In this document: one piece after another, positions 50,685 through 58,958 of the stretch
Numbering within the stretch: position 1 is the stretch's first letter
Layout: each line of letters begins with the position of its first letter
Assembly (NCBI GenBank): GCA_016124335.1
Contig: WGNX01000004.1
Coordinates: forward strand, 208,418-272,417
From: Alphaproteobacteria bacterium
GTDB lineage: Bacteria > Pseudomonadota > Alphaproteobacteria > CACIAM-22H2
Direction of reading: 5' to 3'
Length of the DNA: 64,000 nucleotides
Position numbers and translations under genes: made by a program
The notes under the pieces: model-generated
Databases searched by the model: none
Seen by the model: only the letters and a program-made list of their open reading frames with translations
What the model was told of the DNA's origin: nothing

Positions 50685-52283
50685 TTACAATCGTAGACAC
50701 CAAAACACGTAACCATCAAACAGGTCCGGTTTCTCCATTTCGAGCGCTGCCCAATTCGAAAGGCTGGAGAATGTCGGCTCGTCCGGAAACCGCGCTCGGT
50801 AGAGCTGAAACTGTGGCGCGGTGATCGTTCCCTGCCCCGACTGCCCCAGAACGAATTCGAAGCCTAAAAACCGCAGCGGCAGACCGTCCAGAAGTTTCAC
50901 GATCCGCGCGCAATCGAACCTGTGCTCCTGCACGTGGAAGCAAAGATCGCGCAGCAGGCTGGCCGAATGGAAATCCGCCCGCGCGATCAGATCGTCGCGC
51001 AAAGCCGCTCCGTGGCGCCCGGCGGCGACGTCGGCACGAAAACGCCGCATCCCCGCAAGATCAGATCCGTAGCCCCCCTCGGCAATCGCCTTGCGTGCGG
51101 CAACGATGCCCGCGCGTGCCGCTTCGGCATAGAGCCCGAGCCGCAACAGACCGCCGGTTTCAAGGCAGCCTGTCAACGCCTCCAGCCCGGCGCGCGGATC
51201 GCGCATATGATGGATCACGCCGACTGATTCGATGTGGTGGAATTTGCGCCCCAATCGCGGCAGAGCCAGGATGTCGGCATCGCGAAATTCGACGTTCGCC
51301 ACATTCTCGATCTCGGCCATTCGTGCGCCATAGCCAAGCGATGCACGTGAAAGATCGATCGCAAGCACGTCAGCATCGCGATAAGTGGTCGCGACAGAAA
51401 GTGCATGACGTCCTGTCCCCGATCCGGCAATCAGGACCTTGAGAGGTGGCCCGAGCTTGGCGAGCGGTCGTACATGCGGATAGCGCATCGCGACCTGTTC
51501 ACGCGCATCGATGGGTTCAAACCGCGGCAGCCCGATCCATCGCGGATAGGGATTGACCTCGTACATCGCGCGGACGGCCTGCGATGTCGCGTCTTCGATC
51601 GGCAGCAACTCGCGAACAGCTGCCGCCCTTTCGGCAACCCGCTTCGGCTCGGCGCGCGTCCGCTCCCAGAGATCGGCAATCTCGCCGAATTCCGCGGCTC
51701 CGTCGTCGAGCGGTGCGTACATCGCCCGGCATGCAAAGCCCCAGGCATCGCGCGCAAGCGCATTTACCGCGTCCAGCTCCGCTGGACGGCACACCCAGAT
51801 ATATTCGTTGTTATAGGCTTGCCGGGCGAGTGCTGTGACCAATGGCAGCAACGAGAGTTGCGGCGCGCGCGAGACCAGCGCACGGCGAACCTCGCACATT
51901 GCGCTTTCGAACGACATGTCTCGCACGACCGCGTTTTCGAGAAGCCGCAGCGCCAATCGATCCCTTGCGAGAGTCTCAAGTGCCGCAGCCGGATCCGGGT
52001 AGCACAGGCCAAGCTGGTGTGATGCCGCAGGTGAAAGCGCATCGGCATGCAGCCCCGCGACGCCCAGACAATGCGCGATCAGGAAGGCAAGGCCCGGATG
52101 GAAAACATTGGCGCGCGTACCTTCGAGAATCGGCACGAGATCTACGAGAGCGCGCATCTCGTCGGGGCTTCGTTCCACGATGCCGGCATAGATCGCGAAC
52201 GCCTCGGCAAGTTTGCCGTCGGCCACCAGTTTGCGTGCCGAATTTAGGTCGCGTTCGTTGCGACCCGAATCAGAATTTCCCAT
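50685..52283 (-). CDS. SAM-dependent methyltransferase with N-terminal helical domain
   Basis: A 532-aa protein. Residues about 10-230 are helical with TPR-like character. The class I methyltransferase domain starts near MYEVNPYPRW and has motif I VLIAGSGTGRHALSVA, motif II VLAIDLSRASLGYG, and IESVGVIHHM before motif IV. The NPYPRW motif is shared with a group of TPR-methyltransferases of unknown acceptor. ATG 52283 is preferred to a frame 54 bp longer. It lies 50 bp downstream of the Hpt gene on the same strand. Confidence 0.85.
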   Translation of the reverse strand: MGNSDSGRNERDLNSARKLVADGKLAEAFAIYAGIVERSPDEMRALVDLVPILEGTRANVFHPGLAFLIAHCLGVAGLHADALSPAASHQLGLCYPDPAAALETLARDRLALRLLENAVVRDMSFESAMCEVRRALVSRAPQLSLLPLVTALARQAYNNEYIWVCRPAELDAVNALARDAWGFACRAMYAPLDDGAAEFGEIADLWERTRAEPKRVAERAAAVRELLPIEDATSQAVRAMYEVNPYPRWIGLPRFEPIDAREQVAMRYPHVRPLAKLGPPLKVLIAGSGTGRHALSVATTYRDADVLAIDLSRASLGYGARMAEIENVANVEFRDADILALPRLGRKFHHIESVGVIHHMRDPRAGLEALTGCLETGGLLRLGLYAEAARAGIVAARKAIAEGGYGSDLAGMRRFRADVAAGRHGAALRDDLIARADFHSASLLRDLCFHVQEHRFDCARIVKLLDGLPLRFLGFEFVLGQSGQGTITAPQFQLYRARFPDEPTFSSLSNWAALEMEKPDLFDGYVFWCLRL

Positions 52284-52333
52284 GTGCCGAAGTCTGCCAG
52301 CATTTCGCGGCGATTTCCGCCATGATCGTGTCG

Positions 52334-52705
52334 TCAATCGACAACTACGCCTCGCCGCGCGACGGCCGATCGGAATTCGGCGAACAGGCCGGCAAGCTCG
52401 GCGACGACTGCCGGATCATGGCGATAGGCGCGGGATTCGATTTGCGCTTCGATCTCCGCCGCACGCGTGGCCAGCCCGGACGCGCCGAAACTGGCCGCAG
52501 CGCTCTTTAGCGAATGGATTTCCCGATGCAGCGGCAAGCCCTCGCCCAATTCGGGCGCGTCCCCCGACAGCCTTGCGAACGTGCCTAACCGCTTTTCGGC
52601 CTCGCCATAGAAAGTCCGCAGCAGGCGCGGCAGGACATCGAGCCCCACCTCGGCCGTCAATTGATCCAAGGCCTTCCAGTCGATGGACCCGCCGCCACTC
52701 ACCAC
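52334..52705 (-). CDS. Hpt-domain phosphotransfer protein
   Basis: A 123-aa four-helix-bundle histidine phosphotransferase. HREIHSLKSAAASFGA presents the phospho-accepting His64 in the HxLKS context. No histidine kinase or receiver gene is adjacent, so its partners are elsewhere. The start is GTG 52705, 6 bp after the aminotransferase stop, so it is likely co-transcribed with the aminotransferase, an odd pairing of a signalling module with a metabolic gene. Confidence 0.83.
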   Translation of the reverse strand: MVSGGGSIDWKALDQLTAEVGLDVLPRLLRTFYGEAEKRLGTFARLSGDAPELGEGLPLHREIHSLKSAAASFGASGLATRAAEIEAQIESRAYRHDPAVVAELAGLFAEFRSAVARRGVVVD

Positions 52706-52711
52706 ATTTGC

Positions 52712-53920
52712 CTATTGTGCCGCCGCAGCGACCGGCTTGGCGGCGACTTCGGCGAGATAGTCCATCGCCGCCTGCGCGCCACCCTTTCGGTGCGGGACGC
52801 CGGCTAACGAAAGGCCCATCTCGACGCCCGACAGCGTTCCCATGAGCATCAGGTCATTGAAGCTTCCCAGATGGCCGATGCGGAAGATCTTGCCGGCAAC
52901 CTTGCTGAGGCCGGCGCCAAGCGACATGTCGAAAGCGTTCAACACCGCCTTGCGGAATTTGTCGGCGTCGTGCCCCGCAGGCATCAGCAGTGCGGTCAGC
53001 GCGCTGGAATATTCCTTCGGCTCCAGACAAAGGATCTCGAGGCCCCAGGCACGCGCGGCACGTCGTGTCGCCTCCGCATGACGGTCATGCCGCGCGAATA
53101 CCCTGCCTAGCCCTTCCTCGTTCATCATGTCGAGGGCCTCCGACAGGCCGTAGAGAAGGTTGGTCGAAGGCGTATAGGGGAAGTAGCCGGTCGCGTTCGA
53201 AGCGATCATCTCCTCCCAGCCCCAGAACGAGCGGGGCAGCTTCGCCGTCTTCGACGCCTCGATGGCCTTTGCCGATATCGCGTTGAAGGACAGACCCGGC
53301 GGCAGCATCAGCCCCTTCTGCGAACCGGCGACGGTGACGTCGGCGCCCCACTCGTCATGCCGATAGTCGATCGACCCGAGCGAGGAGATCGTGTCGACCA
53401 TCAGCAGCGCCGGATGCTTCGCGCGATCCATCGCCGCGCGAACCTCGCCAACGCGTGTCGTGCACCCGGTCGACGTCTCGTTGTGGACGACCATGACCGC
53501 CTTGACAGCGTGCGCCTTGTCGGCCGCGAGTTTCGCCTCGACCGCCGCAGGGTCGACGCCGTGGCGCCAGTCGCCGGCAACGAAGTCAACGACCAGTCCC
53601 AGCTTCTCGGCCATTGTGCGCCAGAGGGTCGCGAAATGCCCGGTCTCGAACATCAACACGCGGTCGCCCGGCGAAAGCGTGTTGACGAGCGCTGCCTCCC
53701 AGGCGCCTGTTCCTGAGGCCGGATAGATGATGACGTGGCCTTTCGTCTTGAAGATGCCCTTCATGCCGGCAAGCACCTTCTTGCCGAGTTCGCCGAATTC
53801 CGGGCCGCGATGATCGATGGTCGGATTGTCGATCGCGCGCAGGATCCGGTCAGGCACGTTCGTCGGCCCCGGGATCTGCAGAAAATGGCGGCCGCTCGGG
53901 GCAAAGCTCAACTTCAGCAT
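52712..53920 (-). CDS. serine-glyoxylate / alanine-glyoxylate aminotransferase
   Basis: A 402-aa class V PLP aminotransferase that transfers the amino group of serine (or alanine) to glyoxylate, giving glycine. IPGPTNVPDRIL, YPASGTGAWEAAL, HNETSTG and VDTISSLGS are family motifs, and the PLP lysine is Lys202 in AGSQKGLMLPPG. ATG 53920 is preferred to GTG 53926 because GAGGAG lies 5 bp upstream. Its predicted promoter and an operator lie immediately upstream. It faces the GntR regulator and the glycolate-oxidase-like gene, forming one glyoxylate-metabolism module. Confidence 0.9.
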   Translation of the reverse strand: MLKLSFAPSGRHFLQIPGPTNVPDRILRAIDNPTIDHRGPEFGELGKKVLAGMKGIFKTKGHVIIYPASGTGAWEAALVNTLSPGDRVLMFETGHFATLWRTMAEKLGLVVDFVAGDWRHGVDPAAVEAKLAADKAHAVKAVMVVHNETSTGCTTRVGEVRAAMDRAKHPALLMVDTISSLGSIDYRHDEWGADVTVAGSQKGLMLPPGLSFNAISAKAIEASKTAKLPRSFWGWEEMIASNATGYFPYTPSTNLLYGLSEALDMMNEEGLGRVFARHDRHAEATRRAARAWGLEILCLEPKEYSSALTALLMPAGHDADKFRKAVLNAFDMSLGAGLSKVAGKIFRIGHLGSFNDLMLMGTLSGVEMGLSLAGVPHRKGGAQAAMDYLAEVAAKPVAAAAQ

Positions 53921-53941
53921 GGGCACTCCTCAATATGTCGC

Positions 53942-53955
53942 TTTGGTATACCAAA
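53942..53955. promoter_or_regulatory. operator 1: TTTGGTA-TACCAAA palindrome
   Basis: A perfect 14-bp palindrome typical of FCD-type GntR operators. It covers the -10 region of the leftward aminotransferase promoter, so bound regulator would repress it. Confidence 0.75.
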
Positions 53956-53973
53956 TTGAGATATCGCCGTCAA
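53945..53973 (-). promoter_or_regulatory. predicted promoter of the aminotransferase gene
   Basis: On the minus strand, TTGACG (53973-53968) and TATACC (53950-53945) are 17 bp apart. Transcription would start near 53938, about 18 nt before ATG 53920. The -10 lies inside operator 1. Confidence 0.6.
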
Positions 53974-53994
53974 TGACAGTGACATAAACAAATA

Positions 53995-54008
53995 TTTGGT
54001 ATACCGTT
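53995..54008. promoter_or_regulatory. operator 2: TTTGGTATACCgtt half-degenerate copy
   Basis: The left half and core of operator 1 (TTTGGTATACC, 53995-54005) are repeated exactly. The dyad centres are 53 bp apart, about five helical turns. It ends 5 bp before the regulator ATG and overlaps a possible rightward -10 (TATACC, 54000-54005) with GTGACA 15 bp upstream, so the regulator may repress itself and may loop between the two sites. Confidence 0.7.
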
Positions 54009-54013
54009 GTGAC

Positions 54014-54700
54014 ATGCCGGATGATTCAAGACCCGTCACACGCACGACTTTGCCGCAAAATGCGGCCGAACGCTTGCGCCAAATGATTCTCGAGGGCGAA
54101 TTGGCACCGGGCGAGCGCCTCAATGAAAGGGCACTTGGCGAACGGCTTGGCATCTCGCGCACGCCGCTGCGCGAAGCGTTGCGCATCCTCGCATCCGAAT
54201 CGCTCGTCCGCGTCGAGCCGAACCGTGGCGCGATCGTCGCCCCCATCGATCGCGCCGACATCGAGGCGACGTTCGAGGTGCTCGCCGCCCTCGAAGGCCT
54301 TGCCGGCGAGTTGGCCGCCACGCGAATTTCGGACGCGGAACTTGCCGAGATCAAGGCGCTGCATTTCGAGATGCGCGCGCATCATGCACGTGGCGATCGA
54401 GCCGCCTATTTCGCCGCGAACCAGTCGATTCATGCACGAATAGCCCGTGCCGGCGGCAACGACGTGCTCGGCGAAACCTTCGAGAGGCTGAATGCGCGCG
54501 TGAAGCGCGTGCGCTACGCCGCAAATCTGTCGCGAGCGCGGTGGGACAAGGCGGTCGACGAGCACGACCGGATCATCGCCGCACTCGAAGCGCGCAATGG
54601 GCCAGCACTCCGGGCAATTCTCGAATCCCATCTTGCGGGCAAGCGCGAGTCCGTCCTGGCGGCATTCGCGACGGGCAGGCCCGCCGAAGCATACGACTGA
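54014..54700 (+). CDS. GntR-family transcriptional regulator (FCD subfamily)
   Basis: A 228-aa DNA-binding protein. The N-terminal winged helix (about 15-80) has RLRQMILEGELAPGERLNE and the recognition-helix segment GISRTPLREALR. The C-terminal FCD domain (about 85-215) is all-helical with His residues (HHARGD, SIHARIA, DEHDRII) expected to bind a metal and an acid ligand. It likely controls the divergent aminotransferase, itself and the downstream oxidoreductase. ATG 54014 has no clear ribosome site, and the mRNA may be nearly leaderless. 13 bp separate it from the next gene. Confidence 0.9.
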   Translation: MPDDSRPVTRTTLPQNAAERLRQMILEGELAPGERLNERALGERLGISRTPLREALRILASESLVRVEPNRGAIVAPIDRADIEATFEVLAALEGLAGELAATRISDAELAEIKALHFEMRAHHARGDRAAYFAANQSIHARIARAGGNDVLGETFERLNARVKRVRYAANLSRARWDKAVDEHDRIIAALEARNGPALRAILESHLAGKRESVLAAFATGRPAEAYD

Positions 54701-54713
54701 CGGAGTACTGCGA

Positions 54714-57611
54714 ATGCCGCTCGGCCAATCACCAGCCCGATCCGATCTCGAAGCCCGATTGAAGCGGGAACTGCGCGGCGAAGTGCTGTTCGACGCCTTC
54801 GATCGCGGACGTTATGCAACCGACGCCTCGATCTACCAGATCGATCCGGTCGGGGTCGTGATCCCGCGCGACAGCGAAGACGCGCGGATCGCCATCCAGA
54901 TCGCTGCCGATGCCGGCATTCCCGTCCTGCCGCGCGGCGGCGGCACTTCGCAATGCGGCCAGACCGTCGGTGCCGCGCTCGTGATCGACAATTCGAAACA
55001 TCTGAAAAAGGTGATTTCGGTCGATCCGGCCGCGGCAAGCGCCGTCGTGGAACCGGGCATCGTGCTCGACCACCTCAATGCCGCGTTGAAGCCGCATGGT
55101 CTTTGGTTTCCGGTCGACGTCTCGACGTCCGCGCAGGCGACGATCGGCGGGATGACGGGCAACAACTCTTGCGGATCGCGTTCGCTTTTCTACGGCAACA
55201 TGGTCCACAACGTTCTCGGCATCGACGCGCTTCTTGCCGACGGAACCCAAGCCCATTTTGGACCCTTGGGTGGAAATCTCGATGGACTTGCAGGGCCCGC
55301 GCGCTTCAGCGACATCGTGCGCCGCGTGCACGACATCGCGCGTCGCGAGGCCGACGAGATCGAGGCCCGCTATCCCAAGCTTCTGCGCCGCGTGGGCGGC
55401 TACAATCTGGAAACGGTACGGCCGGACTCACCGCATAACCTCGCCCATCTTCTCGTCGGCTCGGAGGGCACGCTCGCCTATTCCACCCGCGTCCACCTGA
55501 AACTATCGCCGCTGCCCAGGCACAAGACACTCGGTGTGGTCCATTTCCCGACCTTCTATCAGGCGATGGACATGACCCGGCACATCGTCGGACTTGGCCC
55601 CGTTGCGGTCGAACTTGTCGACCGGACGATGATCGAGCTGTCGCGTGCCATCCCCGCCTATGCGGGAATCGTCGGCCGTTTCCTGAAAGGCACACCGGAT
55701 GCGATCCTGCTCGTCGAGTTCGCAGGCGCCGATGCCGATGCGCAGCTGCGCAAACTGAGGGATCTCGTCGCGCTCATGGGCGACCTTGGCCTTCCGGGCT
55801 CGGTCGTGGAAGTCACCGACCCCGATTTCCAGAAGGAGATCTGGGAAGTCCGCAAGGCAGGCCTCAACATCATGATGTCGATGAAGGGAGACGGAAAGCC
55901 CGTGTCGTTCATCGAGGATTGCGCCGTGCCACTCGAGAACCTCGCCGAATACACCGCACGTCTGACACGCGTTTTCGAAAAGCACGGCACGAAGGGAACA
56001 TGGTACGCGCATGCGTCCGTCGGCTGCCTGCACGTGCGCCCGATCCTGAACATGAAGAACGACGGGGCGCAGAAGATGCGCGCCATCGCCGAGGAAGCGG
56101 CCGAACTCGTGCGCGAGTACAAGGGAGCCTATTCCGGCGAGCATGGCGATGGCCTCGTCCGCTCCGAGTGGATTGCCCCCTTCTTCGGACCTCGCCTGAC
56201 GGCGGCATTCGGCGAGATCAAGGACCTGTTCGATCCGGCCGGCATCATGAATCCCGGCAAGATCGTCCGCCCGTCCCGGCAGGACGACCGCTCGCTATTC
56301 CGCTTCAAACCCGGCTATTCGACCCAGAAAATCGAGACCGCACTCGATTGGTCCGATTGGGGCGGCTTCGCCGGCGCGGTCGAGATGTGCAACAACAACG
56401 GTCACTGCCGGAAGTTCGACGCCGGAACGATGTGCCCCTCCTATCGGGTCACGGGCGAGGAAAAGCACCTCACACGCGGACGGGCAAATACGCTTCGCCT
56501 CGCCATCTCCGGCCAGCTTGGCCCCGATGCGCTGGTATCCGACGAGATGGCCGAGACCATGCGGCTCTGCGTCGCCTGCAAGGGCTGCAAGCGCGAGTGC
56601 CCGACCGGCGTCGATATGGCGAAGATGAAGGTCGAGTTCCTGCACCAATACAGAAAGCGACATGGCCTTCGCCTCTTCGACCGGCTTGTCGCCTATTTGC
56701 CGCGCTATGCGGGCATGGCATCCGCAATTGGGTGGCTGCTCAATCTTCGCGATCGCATCCCCGGCCTGCCCGAACTTTCCGAGGCGATCGCCGGATTTTC
56801 CGCGCGCCGGTCGTTGCCGCGCTGGGCCCCTCGGCCGTTTCGCGCCGACGAAGCGGCAAGTACCGGAACCGGGCCCGAAGTCGCGCTGTTCGTCGATACG
56901 TTCAATACCTGGTTCGAACCGGAAAACGCCCGTGCCGCCATTCGCGTGCTCGAAGCCGCCGGATATCGCGTTTCGGTTCCCGTGGCGGCAGACGGCGGAC
57001 GGCCTTTGTGCTGCGGCCGGACGTTCCTCTCCGCGGGACTTGTCGACGAAGGGCGTACCGAGGCGCGCCGACTTCTCGAAGCGATGCTGCCCTATGCGCG
57101 CCGTGGCGTGCCGATCGTCGGCCTCGAGCCATCTTGCCTGTTCGCGTTGCGCGATGAGCTTGCGGCACTGCTCCCGGGGGCGGATTCGAAAAGCGTCGGC
57201 GTTTCGGCAATGCTGTTCGAGGAATTTCTTGCGCGGGAGCAGGCCGAAGGGCGGCTTTCGCTCCGATTGAAACCGCTCGCGCAAACAAAGGCCCTCTTGC
57301 ACGGGCACTGCCACCAGAAGGCGTTCGATGCGGTGAAACCGACGCTTGCCGTGCTCGGGCTTGTTCCCGGGCTCGAAACGAAGCTTATCGAAAGCAGCTG
57401 CTGCGGAATGGCCGGCGCATTCGGATATGAATCCGCGAACATGGAGATGTCGCGCCGCATGGCGGACGCGGCTCTTCTGCCCGCGATCACAAAGGCCGGC
57501 CATGACACGCTGATTGTCGCCGACGGGACAAGTTGCCGGCACCAGATTGCCGATGGGGCAGCGCGCGAAGCGATCCATGTCGCGCGCGTCTTGGAAGCCG
57601 CGCTGGCCTAA
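54714..57611 (+). CDS. fused FAD/Fe-S oxidoreductase (GlcD-GlcF type, YdiJ-like)
   Basis: A 965-aa enzyme with three modules. The FAD-binding domain (about 40-260) contains PRGGGTSQCGQTVG and NNSCGSRSL. The FAD-oxidase domain (to about 525) contains SGEHGDGLVRSEW. A GlcF-like iron-sulfur part follows, with CNNNGHCRK, CVACKGCKRECP ([4Fe-4S]) and two CCG segments (CCGRTFLSAG, SSCCGMAGAFGY). It should oxidise glycolate or another D-2-hydroxy acid and pass electrons onward. With the aminotransferase it fits glycolate to glyoxylate to glycine. It starts at ATG 54714, just after the regulator. The stop overlaps the convergent sapC-like stop by 4 bp. Confidence 0.92.
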   Translation: MPLGQSPARSDLEARLKRELRGEVLFDAFDRGRYATDASIYQIDPVGVVIPRDSEDARIAIQIAADAGIPVLPRGGGTSQCGQTVGAALVIDNSKHLKKVISVDPAAASAVVEPGIVLDHLNAALKPHGLWFPVDVSTSAQATIGGMTGNNSCGSRSLFYGNMVHNVLGIDALLADGTQAHFGPLGGNLDGLAGPARFSDIVRRVHDIARREADEIEARYPKLLRRVGGYNLETVRPDSPHNLAHLLVGSEGTLAYSTRVHLKLSPLPRHKTLGVVHFPTFYQAMDMTRHIVGLGPVAVELVDRTMIELSRAIPAYAGIVGRFLKGTPDAILLVEFAGADADAQLRKLRDLVALMGDLGLPGSVVEVTDPDFQKEIWEVRKAGLNIMMSMKGDGKPVSFIEDCAVPLENLAEYTARLTRVFEKHGTKGTWYAHASVGCLHVRPILNMKNDGAQKMRAIAEEAAELVREYKGAYSGEHGDGLVRSEWIAPFFGPRLTAAFGEIKDLFDPAGIMNPGKIVRPSRQDDRSLFRFKPGYSTQKIETALDWSDWGGFAGAVEMCNNNGHCRKFDAGTMCPSYRVTGEEKHLTRGRANTLRLAISGQLGPDALVSDEMAETMRLCVACKGCKRECPTGVDMAKMKVEFLHQYRKRHGLRLFDRLVAYLPRYAGMASAIGWLLNLRDRIPGLPELSEAIAGFSARRSLPRWAPRPFRADEAASTGTGPEVALFVDTFNTWFEPENARAAIRVLEAAGYRVSVPVAADGGRPLCCGRTFLSAGLVDEGRTEARRLLEAMLPYARRGVPIVGLEPSCLFALRDELAALLPGADSKSVGVSAMLFEEFLAREQAEGRLSLRLKPLAQTKALLHGHCHQKAFDAVKPTLAVLGLVPGLETKLIESSCCGMAGAFGYESANMEMSRRMADAALLPAITKAGHDTLIVADGTSCRHQIADGAAREAIHVARVLEAALA

Positions 57612-58357
57612 CCGGGCGGCTTGGCGCGCGCCGCACGCGTTCCACGGTTGGCAAGAACCTGCCAGTTGCCGAGCGAATTGAGATGCGCGTAGGCAAGCAT
57701 TAGCCAGCCGCGGCGCCACCAATCGAGAACCGTTGCCTCGGGCAGGGTTTCGAAGCGCTTGGTATCGATCGTCCGGAAACCCTGCAAGGTGATCGAGCGG
57801 CCATCGGGCGTCTGGATCGAAGCGCGATTGTCGACGAACAGGCCGGCTGCGGCACAGGCCTTGGTGAAGGCATGGGTCTGCTCGATCTGGACCTGGTAGT
57901 CGCTCGAAAAGCGCAGCGCTTCCTCGACGATCTTGGCAGGCTTGCCGTCGACGAAGAACGGCTCCCCGTCGGTGTCGGAAATATGGCCGGCGCCTTCCTC
58001 AACACACAGGACATATTCGCCCTGCGGCGTGCGCGTGAACACGAACGGATAGCGTCGGACATAGGCCGGCACATACATATCCTCCGCCCAGCGCATATCG
58101 TCGCTGACGAAGACATTCCGTGACCCTTCAAATCCAAGTACCGCCACGGCACCGATCGGATCGCCTGCCGTGAAGACAACCGGATAGTGCTTCGATGCCG
58201 CGTTGAATTCGATCGCCGCGAGCGGGACCGAATTGACCCCGATCGCGAATGCGAAATCCTTCGGCCGTGCGAAGCGCTTCGCGCCGTGCCGCACGCGGTC
58301 GAGCGGCACGGGATTCTTGTAAAATACCGGGGTCGGTGTCGAAGCGGATTCGCTCAT
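57608..58357 (-). CDS. SapC family protein
   Basis: A 249-aa soluble protein of the SapC family (named after an S-layer-associated protein; role here unknown). Diagnostic segments are YPVVFTAGD near residue 60, RYPFVFTRTPQGEYVLCVEEGAG, and the C-terminal WWRRGWLMLAYAHLNSLGNW. No signal peptide or membrane helix is evident. ATG 58357 is preferred to a longer frame that runs antisense to the small exported protein. It is divergent from that gene (114 bp gap). Confidence 0.87.
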   Translation of the reverse strand: MSESASTPTPVFYKNPVPLDRVRHGAKRFARPKDFAFAIGVNSVPLAAIEFNAASKHYPVVFTAGDPIGAVAVLGFEGSRNVFVSDDMRWAEDMYVPAYVRRYPFVFTRTPQGEYVLCVEEGAGHISDTDGEPFFVDGKPAKIVEEALRFSSDYQVQIEQTHAFTKACAAAGLFVDNRASIQTPDGRSITLQGFRTIDTKRFETLPEATVLDWWRRGWLMLAYAHLNSLGNWQVLANRGTRAARAKPPG

Positions 58358-58471
58358 CTGGACGGCCAAACTAACCTGTTTTGCCCGATTTTTGCCATGA
58401 CTTCGGGCGACTGTTCGCGCGCAATCGACTGTGCTAGGGCTTCGAACTCGTCGTTTCGACCGGAGGATCTG

Positions 58472-58870
58472 TTGCGGACTGCCGTCGCGATTTTCGGTCT
58501 CGTTGTCGCTCTGAGCGCGGCGCCATCCGCACATGCCGCGCAATGGACCGAAGCCGGGGAAACGGCCGGCGGGAATCCGGTCTTTGTCGATCTCGATAGC
58601 ATGCGCGTGGGCGGCACGATCCGCACGGCATGGGTGCGCGTGGTCTACCGCCAGCCGATCCAGGCCGGAAGCGTGCGCGCCGCGAGCATGGAAGCGCTTG
58701 CGCATTTCAACTGCGCCTCGGGCGAAAATGCCGGCATCCGCGTCCTCCTTTTCGAGGACGAGGCCGGCAAGAAGCTCGCCCTTGCCCGCGAAGAGCATGA
58801 GATGCGGTTTGGGGTCGAGCCCGAAGGGTCGATCGGCCGCGTCGCCCATGCGCGCATCTGTCGAGATTGA
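58472..58870 (+). CDS. small exported protein, surface-adhesin-E-like
   Basis: A 132-aa secreted protein. A signal peptide (AVAIFGLVVALSAAPSAHA) is cleaved before AQW. The mature domain has FVDLDSMRVGGTIRTAWVR and a single Cys pair (FNCASG and the C-terminal RICRD), a pattern like the surface-adhesin E domain, probably a small beta-sandwich. The start is TTG 58472, set by GGAGGA 4 bp upstream. It is followed by the Pho-box region of the next operon. Function is unknown. Confidence 0.6.
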   Translation: MRTAVAIFGLVVALSAAPSAHAAQWTEAGETAGGNPVFVDLDSMRVGGTIRTAWVRVVYRQPIQAGSVRAASMEALAHFNCASGENAGIRVLLFEDEAGKKLALAREEHEMRFGVEPEGSIGRVAHARICRD

Positions 58871-58886
58871 CCTGCCCCCGAAGGGT

Positions 58887-58918
58887 TTGTCATAAATCTG
58901 TCAAACACGTGCTATACA
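58887..58918 (+). promoter_or_regulatory. Pho box and -10 of the Ugp-like operon
   Basis: TTGTCAT-AAAT-CTGTCAA (58887-58904) matches the PhoB consensus CTGTCAT-AwAw-CTGTCAy, with two 7-bp direct repeats 11 bp apart. A -10 hexamer TATACA (58913-58918) follows after 8 bp, where the box replaces a -35. Transcription would start near 58925, about 34 nt before ATG 58959. This indicates induction by phosphate starvation. Confidence 0.75.
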
Positions 58919-58958
58919 AGCGCGTTAGCGCGCTCGAAGTCACGGTGCTGGCGGGGGA

